A stretch of 11,566 bases of DNA from Euzebyaceae bacterium. GTDB taxonomy: Bacteria; Actinomycetota; Nitriliruptoria; Euzebyales; Egibacteraceae. Positions 6,811 to 11,566 of the stretch are shown in pieces; positions within the stretch are counted from its first letter, which is position 1, and each line of letters begins with the position of its first letter. The stretch covers positions 1-11,566 of the forward strand of contig JACCXR010000024.1 of assembly GCA_013696915.1 (NCBI GenBank). Reading direction: 5' to 3'. The notes under the pieces were generated by a model, which saw only the letters and a program-made list of their open reading frames with translations, made no database searches and was not told where the DNA came from. The position numbers and the translations under genes are program-made.

Positions 6811-8019
6811 TCATCCAGCGCCGCGGTCGAGGACCCGCCGGTAGCCGTCAAGGAAGACCTGGCTCTGCGCCTCCCAGCTGTAGGCCTCGTACATCTTCCG
6901 CGCATTCTCAAGGAGTGCCCTGCCCTTCTCCGGGCTCCGGTGCAAGTCGAGGATCGCCTCGGCCAGGCTGGAGGGGTCGTCCGGCTCGAAGTACCGCACC
7001 GCGTCGTCGCCGAAATACTCCTGGACCGAGGCCAGCCTCGTCAGCACCACCGGGATGCCCATGACGATGTACTCGTACATCTTGTTGGTGTGCACGAGAT
7101 TGGAGTAGGGGGATGACTTCTGCGCCACGACACCCACGTCGGCCTGACGCAGTTCCTCGACCAACGTGGGCATGTCGACCCAGCCCAGGTAGTCAACATA
7201 CTCTCCAACCCCGAGCCGGTCGATGAGCTCGAGCATCTCGCCCACGTAGCTGCCGTCACCGGTGATCCGCACGCGAATCCCCGGGATCTCGTCTTTGACG
7301 AGTTTCGCCGCCTTCACGATCGTGTCGTGCCCGTAGCGCTCCTCCACCGAGCCATGACAGATGACGGTGTAGCGCGACGCATCGGAGGGCACCGCGTCGT
7401 GTTGACCGAGCAGGTGCCTCGGGTCCGGCCCGTTCAGGACGACGTGGATCTTCCCGGAACGGGCTCCCCGCGCCACATACGTGTCCTTCAGCTGCTTCGT
7501 GACGGTGAACACAAGGTGCGCGTAGCGCAGCGCCAATCGCTCGACGATGCGGAGCAGGAACGGCGCGAGCGGGGAACGGTAGAGCGACGCCCCCAGTTCC
7601 GGAGTCGGCTCCTTCATGAACAGAACCACCCTGGCGCCGAGCAGCCGCGGTATCAATGTCGCGAACACGAGGCTGTCCGGCATGGTGTTGACCTGGATGA
7701 CCCGGTACGGGTGGGTGAGATGGAGTCGGGTGACCTTCACGGCGGCCAGCACGAAGAAGGAAAGGTAGTCCGCCAGGTAGCCCAGGACACCGCCCTTCCG
7801 GCGCTGCAGCGGGAGGCGGTGCAAGCGCACGCCGTTGTCCACCTCCACCCGACTGTGACCAGTCTCCCCGAGGCAGATGACGTCCACCTCGAAGCCGGCG
7901 TCGCGCAGGGTCTCGGCCTCGCGCCGGACCGGCAGCTCGTAGTACGCCCGCTGTCTGATGATGCAGACCCGTTGGACCAAGCGCCCATCCTTCTGCATCG
8001 CTCGCGGCCGGCCAGCCAT
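6811..8019 (-). CDS. GT-B fold glycosyltransferase, family 4 type
   Basis: 402 residues from ATG 8019. The N-terminal half has the acceptor-domain pattern (RVCIIRQ, ELPVRREAETLRDAGFEVDVIC, HPYRVIQVNTMPD near residue 105). The C-terminal half has the nucleotide-sugar domain: VVLNGPDP at ~193-200, ICHGSVEERYGHDT at ~220-233, ITGDGSYVGEM near 252, and TNKMYEYIVMGIPVV at 311-325, the donor-site Glu region of GT4 enzymes. It would add a sugar to a lipid-linked oligosaccharide on the cytoplasmic side. The frame stays open to GTG/ATG codons up to 8139, but that DNA belongs to the duplicated upstream region of paralog C, so the longer start is unlikely. A TAGGCT box ends seven bases before ATG 8019, which would fit a leaderless transcript, without a good -35. 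ATG 7998 is another possible start. Confidence 0.85.
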   Translation of the reverse strand: MAGRPRAMQKDGRLVQRVCIIRQRAYYELPVRREAETLRDAGFEVDVICLGETGHSRVEVDNGVRLHRLPLQRRKGGVLGYLADYLSFFVLAAVKVTRLHLTHPYRVIQVNTMPDSLVFATLIPRLLGARVVLFMKEPTPELGASLYRSPLAPFLLRIVERLALRYAHLVFTVTKQLKDTYVARGARSGKIHVVLNGPDPRHLLGQHDAVPSDASRYTVICHGSVEERYGHDTIVKAAKLVKDEIPGIRVRITGDGSYVGEMLELIDRLGVGEYVDYLGWVDMPTLVEELRQADVGVVAQKSSPYSNLVHTNKMYEYIVMGIPVVLTRLASVQEYFGDDAVRYFEPDDPSSLAEAILDLHRSPEKGRALLENARKMYEAYSWEAQSQVFLDGYRRVLDRGAG

Positions 8020-8173
8020 TGGAGTCAGCCTACCAACGCTGACGTCGGCGCCACGGGTTGGCGGCAGCGGGGGGAGGCCGGCTCGGCCGCTGTTCGTCAT
8101 GGGCGCCAGGGGCTTCGGTCCACGGGCCCGTACCGCCACCGTACGTGCGGCCAGTCAGGGAACAAGGAGCCGC

Positions 8174-8200
8174 TCAAGCGGCCTGCCGTCCGGCCGATAA
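8174..8200 (+). promoter_or_regulatory. Sigma-28 (FliA/WhiG)-type promoter of paralog C
   Basis: TCAA at 8174-8177, exactly fifteen bases, then a full-consensus GCCGATAA at 8193-8200. This is one base from the classical FliA/WhiG sequence TAAA-N15-GCCGATAA. GCCGCTCAAGCGGC around the -35 is also a small inverted repeat, which copy B does not keep. Confidence 0.65.
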
Positions 8201-8244
8201 CTCAGACACCCACGAAGAGAAACGGCCCAGTCTGACCGGCCGCG

Positions 8245-8252
8245 AAGGAAGG
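8245..8252 (+). promoter_or_regulatory. Shine-Dalgarno of paralog C
   Basis: AAGGAAGG lies seven bases before ATG 8260 and fixes the start of the broken gene. The matching spot before paralog B reads AAAGAAAG. Confidence 0.55.
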
Positions 8253-8259
8253 CCTCCCA

Positions 8260-9141
8260 ATGCACACGCAGACCGCCGTCAGACACGTCGCCGTTGCGTC
8301 CGTCTGTGCCGCGCTGGTCGTTGCGACTTCCGTCGCAGCGGTCGCCGCGACGACCCGCGTCGACCTGGCCCGCGGCGACTCGATCGACGTCTGACTGTGA
8401 TGGCGAGAAGCTAGCCGTGTCCCGCCGCTCGGAGACGCGGGTGACGCTGAGCTGCAAGCCCGCTCCGTCTACGAGCACGAGCACGTACTTCGCGATGCTG
8501 CCGGTTGGATCGGCGCTGCCATCCGTTTCCACGTGCGCGGGCAGGGTCAGGCGGTCGACATGGGAGCCGCGACCTGGCAACCGACACCGCCAACCACACC
8601 GTGCCCGCCAGCGTGTCCATCCCCGCCGCAGGCGGCGTGGACAGCCGCTGGAACACCCAGATCATGCCGCGCGTCACGGGCAACTTCACCGGCACCACCG
8701 ACGAGATCATCCAATGGGCCGCCTGCAAGTGGGGCTTCGACGAAGACATCGTCCGCGCCGTGGCCGTGGGCGAGAGCAGTTGGCGCATGTCCCAGCTCGG
8801 CGACTACCGCGACGACCCCGCCAAGTGCGCCCCCGGCTACGGGACCCCCTGCCCCACCAGCTTCGGGATGATGCAGGTCAAGTGGACCCCGCCCCGCCAC
8901 CTACCCGCTGTCCAAGCAGAGCACCGCGTTCAACATCGACTACACCTTGGCCGTGCGACGCGGCTGCTTCGAGGGCTATGAGACCTGGCTGAGCAAGTAC
9001 GGCGGCTACCGGGCCGGCGACCAGTGGGGCTGCGTCGGCCGCTGGTACTCCGGCAAGTGGCACGACGCCGCAGCCGACGACTACATCACCCGACGAAAAG
9101 CCGACCTCGTCGATCGAGCCTGGGCACGACCGGGATTCTGA
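8260..9141 (+). pseudogene. Lysozyme-like paralog C, broken by three frameshifts
   Basis: The start, signal peptide (residues 1-30, ending AAVAA before TTRVDL) and promoter match paralog B. After SIDV an extra T at 8392 makes TGA at 8392-8394; the text resumes one frame on with CDGEKLAVSRRSETRVTLSC and runs to WEPRPGN. An extra base near 8582 shifts to the third frame, which reads DTANHTVPASVSIP through AVGESSW (catalytic-type Glu, codon 8772-8774) and SFGMMQVKW. Near 8887-8898 two bases are missing relative to paralog B, returning to the first frame for the end: STAFNIDYTLAVRRGC, WGCVGRWYSGKW and the final RPGF. All motifs survive in pieces and no plain nonsense substitution is seen. So it is either a very recent pseudogene or an intact gene with sequencing errors. 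As written, only a 44-residue peptide would be made. Confidence 0.8.
8673..8713 (+). repeat. 41-bp block identical in all three paralogs, copy C
   Basis: Identical to 5043-5083 and 6320-6360, although it lies inside the frameshifted gene. Confidence 0.85.
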
Positions 9142-9180
9142 TCCCGACACTGTCCCGCGCCGCACAGGCCCGCGGATTGA

Positions 9181-9294
9181 ACGCGACCCCATGCGGCCTG
9201 CCACGAACTGCCGCTCGAAGCCGCCGGTGGAGAGGCTGCGCGGCAGCCAGATCACGCCGGCGTTGGCAATGGATACGTCGACCGATCCTGCCGG
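9181..9294 (-). pseudogene. Relic of a short-chain dehydrogenase/reductase
   Basis: Read on the minus strand from 9294, about 38 residues resemble the middle of a classical SDR: VDVSIANAGV matches the family motif D-V-L-V-x-N-A-G-V, and LSTGGFERQFVAGRMGS matches the usual L-T-x-D-G-F-E-x-Q-F-x-x-N-H-L-G-H stretch. A stop lies just upstream at 9295-9297, the Rossmann glycine motif is absent, and the Tyr-x-x-x-Lys part is missing. It is thus a fragment with no function, left in the gap between paralog C and the sugar transferase. Confidence 0.5.
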
Positions 9295-9425
9295 TCAGGA
9301 CCAACGTCGATCGGTCTGGTAGCCGACGTCCCCGACGGTCCATGCGCCCGCGCCCGGGCTCCATCGGTGCCCAGCTCCGGCCACTGCACCTGAAGAACTG
9401 CGCGCTGCACGGTCGGATCCCGGGT

Positions 9426-10015
9426 TCACGCGCCGGGGCGCCTGCCCAGGACAGTGGGGATCGTCTGCAGAAGGATCTTCAAGTCCAGGCTGAATGAGCA
9501 CTGCTCGACGTAGGCCAGGTCCAGGCTCGCGTGCTCGTGCATGGGACCGTCTCCCCTGGCGATCACCTGCCACATGCCGGTCATCCCGGGCTTCACCTCG
9601 TGGCGCCGGTGCTGCCAGGGCTCGTAACGACGGACGACTTCGACGACTTCCGGTCTGGGGCCAACCAGACTCATGTCCCCGCGCAGGACATTGAACAGCT
9701 GTGGCAGCTCGTCCAGGCTCCACTTGCGCAGCCAGCGGCCGAGGTGGGTGTGGCGCGGATCCGTCTCGGCCTTGTGGTACCTGCGCCGGTCAGCCACGGA
9801 ATAACCATTGAAGTTCCCCCGCCGGTCGGGCGCCATGGTCCGGAACTTGTAGATGGTGAACGCTCTGCCCTCTTTCCGACGCGACGCTGGCGGAAGACGA
9901 CCGGCGTTCCCATCTCCAGCACTATCGCGACGGCCGCGAACGTCATAACAGGCGAGAGCACGAGGAGCAAGATCAGTGCAGCGAACCGATCAAAGATCGG
10001 TTTCACGTACTGCAC
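9426..10015 (-). pseudogene. Initiating sugar-phosphate transferase (short PglC/WbaP-type), one frameshift
   Basis: From GTG 10015 the minus strand reads VKPIFDRFAALILLLVLSPV (membrane hairpin), then PVVFRQRRVGKRAER. One base is missing between 9860 and 9861; in the next frame the family text continues at once with FTIYKFRTMAPDRRGN, KWSLDELPQLFNV, RGDMSLVGPRPEV and KPGMTGMWQV, to the stop at 9426. Restoring one base gives 196 residues, the normal size of the short monotopic phosphoglycosyl transferases, with the catalytic Asp-Glu of LDELPQ kept. Such enzymes start repeat-unit synthesis by moving a sugar-1-phosphate to undecaprenyl phosphate, which suits the cluster. As written the protein is truncated after the membrane part. 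Sequencing error is a real alternative. Confidence 0.8.
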
Positions 10016-10070
10016 GTAGAGGCTATGAGGTAGGCGGCGGGATCGGCCGCGACCGATCCAGTCAGAACAG

Positions 10071-10466
10071 GTGATCGCCCGGCTGGCCGCGGTGCCGGCA
10101 ACGTTCGTGCACGGTGAGTTCTACGCCTCCAACGTCCTCGTCGACCCGACGCCGGGACGCCTGCGGGTGTGCCCGGTGGACTGGGAGATGGCCGGCCTCG
10201 GACCGGGGCTTGTGGACCTGGCGGCGTTGGTCACCGGGTGGGCCGAGGAGGACCGGGAGGCCCTCGCTCTCCGCTACCACTCGGCACTCCCGTCACGAGG
10301 CGGCTGGGCACCCACCTATCCGGAGTTCCGCGTGCTCCTCGACTGCTCCCGGCTGATGCTGGCCGTGCAGTGGCTGGGGTGGTCGCCGCAGTGGTCGCCG
10401 CCCGAGGAGCACGCCCGCGACTGGCTGGCGGATGCCATGGAGCTGGCCGACGGGCTCGGGTTGTGA
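10071..10466 (+). pseudogene. C-terminal half of an aminoglycoside-phosphotransferase-like kinase
   Basis: 131 residues from GTG 10071; the frame opens only at the stop 10026-10028. It begins just before the catalytic loop: TFVHGEFYASNVLV (His14, Glu16 in the place of the usual Asp, Asn21), followed by VCPVDWEMAGLGPGLVDLAAL with metal-binding-type Asp37. Then come the helices typical of the APH C-lobe and WLGWSPQW. The whole N-lobe with the ATP-binding Lys, which should fill 100 or more residues upstream, is missing: the DNA there is the opposite-strand sugar transferase. HGEFY in place of HGDFH may be normal for its subfamily. Only one base separates its stop from the next GTG, so it was probably in an operon with the deacetylase. 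Without the N-lobe it should be inactive. Confidence 0.7.
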
Positions 10467-10467
10467 C

Positions 10468-11177
10468 GTGACCGGCGAACGGCTCCTGATCGTCAACGCC
10501 GACGACTTCGGCCGCACACCGGGGATCAACCGCGGGGTCGTTCGCGCGCACGAGGAGGGCGTCGTCACCAGCGCCAGCCTGATGGTGCGCTGGCCCGCCG
10601 CCGCCGCGGCCGCCGACTACGGCCGCGAGCGTCCGGCCCTCAGTCTCGGGATCCACCTCGACTTGGGCGAATGGGCCTACAGGAACGAGCGGTGGCAGAC
10701 CGTCTACGAGGTCGTGACCACCGCCGACGCCGACGCCGTGGCCGCGGAGGTCGCGCGCCAGCTGGCGCAGTTCCGCCGCCTCGTCGGGCGGGACCCCACC
10801 CACGTCGACTCCCATCAGCACGTCCATCTGACCGAGCCGGTCCACGGCGTGGTGCTCGAGGCCGCCGGGCCGCTCGGCGTGCCGGTCCGCGGCTGCACCC
10901 CGGAGGTGTGCTACCGCGGCGACTTCTACGGGCAGACGGGCAAGGGCGAGCCCGACCCGCAAGCCAACACCGTCGACGCCCTCGTGAAAATCGTGGCCGC
11001 GCTACCGCCTGGCACGACCGAGCTCGGCTGCCACCCCGGCATCGGCGACGACTTCGACTCCGTCTACCGGCGGGAGCGGGCGGCCGAGGTCGCGGCCCTC
11101 TGCGACCCCAAGTCCGCTCCGCCGTCACCGGCCACGGGGTGCACCTGCGGCCATTTCCCCGGCCCCGCCAACCCTGA
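10468..11177 (+). pseudogene. YdjC/ChbG-like carbohydrate deacetylase with a late frameshift
   Basis: GTG 10468 opens a clear YdjC-family protein: LLIVNADDFGRTPGINRGV (metal-ligand type Asp12/Asp13), SASLMV, SLGIHLDLGEW (His63), HVDSHQHVHL (His116, His118, His120), LGCHPGIGDDFDSVYRRERA (His189) and AALCDP at 210-214. There one base is missing in the C-run at 11106-11109. In the next frame the expected end QVRSAVTGHGVHL runs to TGA 11175-11177, giving 236 residues, usual for the family. Unrepaired, the original frame stays open without a stop to the window edge. All metal and catalytic positions precede the shift, so an extended protein might still fold. The family deacetylates N-acetylated sugars such as chito-oligosaccharides; in this cluster the substrate may be a polymer sugar or glycolipid (inference). 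It follows the truncated kinase by one base. Confidence 0.8.
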
Positions 11178-11359
11178 CGACCGCAGGCGAGGTTCCCCGG
11201 GCGGAGCGCCGGAAAAAGGCGACGCCGATCCCCCCACGGCGGGAACCTTCCGCGCCGGGCCGGCGTTTATGCCCGTGCGGAGCCCGCACCGACGACGAGA
11301 TCGTGGCGGGATCAGGGCCACCCTCCAGCCGCCGCTCGGGGGCGAGTGTGCGGCGACAA

Positions 11360-11394
11360 GAGGCGGGGCCCCTCCGGGCCCCGCCTCTCTTGTT
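11360..11394. terminator. Strong intrinsic terminator between converging genes
   Basis: GAGGCGGGGCCC (11360-11371), loop CTCC, GGGCCCCGCCTC (11376-11387): a perfect twelve-pair stem followed by TCTTGTT. On the minus strand the stem is followed by TTGT, so it may stop transcripts from both sides. It sits between the deacetylase (plus) and the acyltransferase (minus). Confidence 0.8.
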
Positions 11395-11429
11395 CAGGGG
11401 CCCGGCGCCTTCATTCTCCAGCGACTCCC

Positions 11430-11566
11430 TCAGCCGTCCAGCGGGTCGCCGGGGATGGGGGTGCCGGCGCGCTGCAGGGCCAGGCCCTCCGCGACGGTCA
11501 TGCCCTTCGGCAGGCGGCTGCGGATGACCCGGGCCGGCGTGCCGGCGACGATCGAGAACGGCGGGA
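11430..11566 (-). CDS. Left-handed beta-helix acyltransferase, C-terminal end
   Basis: Only the last 45 codons are in the window. They read PPFSIVAGTPARVIRSRL and then a 26-residue hydrophilic tail to the stop at 11430-11432. The I-V-A-G-x-P-A-R/K-x-I-R motif is the standard end of the hexapeptide-repeat domain in acetyltransferases of the maltose/serine/sialic-acid O-acetyltransferase type. Such enzymes often acetylate polysaccharide sugars, which would suit the surroundings. The start, the repeats and the catalytic His lie to the right of the window. Confidence 0.7.
   Translation of the reverse strand, partial: PPFSIVAGTPARVIRSRLPKGMTVAEGLALQRAGTPIPGDPLDG

Larger units (their letters stand above)
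8080..8259 (+). repeat. Duplicated upstream region, copy in front of paralog C
   Basis: Aligns with 5726-5914. The 5' part overlaps the spurious upstream extension of the minus-strand glycosyltransferase frame. Confidence 0.7.

Noticed and set aside
8020..8139. Longer N-terminus of the glycosyltransferase
   Set aside because: This DNA aligns with the region before paralog B, so it belongs to the duplicated promoter unit, and the family does not need these Pro/Gly-rich residues.
7327..8235. Plus-strand open frame of about 300 codons opposite the glycosyltransferase
   Set aside because: Antisense shadow: the minus strand has all GT4 motifs, while this frame has no recognisable domain.
8380..8900. 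Programmed frameshifting in paralog C
   Set aside because: Three shifts in one short gene, no slippery heptamer or following stem seen, and paralogs A and B are in one frame.
9348..9430. Plus-strand LRPLHLKNCALHG resembling the C-terminal part of a zinc-type alcohol dehydrogenase
   Set aside because: Too short and with no flanking support; could be chance in high-GC DNA.
1..11566. CRISPR arrays, tRNA/rRNA genes, insertion sequences or phage genes
   Set aside because: No regular short repeats with spacers, no cloverleaf or transposase/integrase motif was found; the only repeats are the paralog-related ones.

Overview
The window is very GC-rich, with GTG starts, four-base GTGA gene overlaps and GC-loaded third codon positions. 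This points to an actinobacterium. The gene content (polysaccharide cluster plus secreted lysozyme-like proteins) and the FliA/WhiG-type promoter sequences would fit a motile or sporulating group such as Geodermatophilaceae or a relative, but that placement is inference.

Left half (1-5513): a tightly packed plus-strand exopolysaccharide operon. It holds the C-terminal part of a Wzz-like chain-length/export protein, a MurJ/Wzx-type lipid-linked saccharide flippase, a Wzy/O-antigen-ligase-type membrane protein, a small kinase-fold protein, and a secreted lysozyme-like (SLT/GH23-like) protein. Three of the four junctions are GTGA stop/start overlaps, so the genes are probably translationally coupled. 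Together they would flip, polymerise, length-control and export a polysaccharide; the roles of the kinase and the lysozyme-like protein are open.

Middle (5514-9141): two further paralogs of the lysozyme-like protein lie on the plus strand, with a family-4 glycosyltransferase on the minus strand between them. Both extra paralogs have about 180 bp of shared upstream DNA, including a sequence that fits the sigma-28 (FliA/WhiG) promoter TAAA-N15-GCCGATAA. They also share a signal peptide and a small N-terminal domain that the operon copy lacks. The third paralog is broken by three reading-frame shifts.

Right part (9142-11566): a worn region, still of polysaccharide type. It contains a short relic of a short-chain dehydrogenase, a frameshifted initiating sugar-phosphate transferase (minus), a 5'-truncated aminoglycoside-phosphotransferase-like gene, a YdjC/ChbG-like deacetylase with a late frameshift, a strong terminator, and the C-terminus of a left-handed-helix acyltransferase (minus). 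All five indels visible in the window fall after position 8390. That means either a decaying segment or locally poor sequence quality, and the sequence alone cannot decide.

The most interesting candidate system is the split of one secreted lysozyme-like family into two expression programmes: one copy inside the exopolysaccharide operon and two under sigma-28-type promoters.
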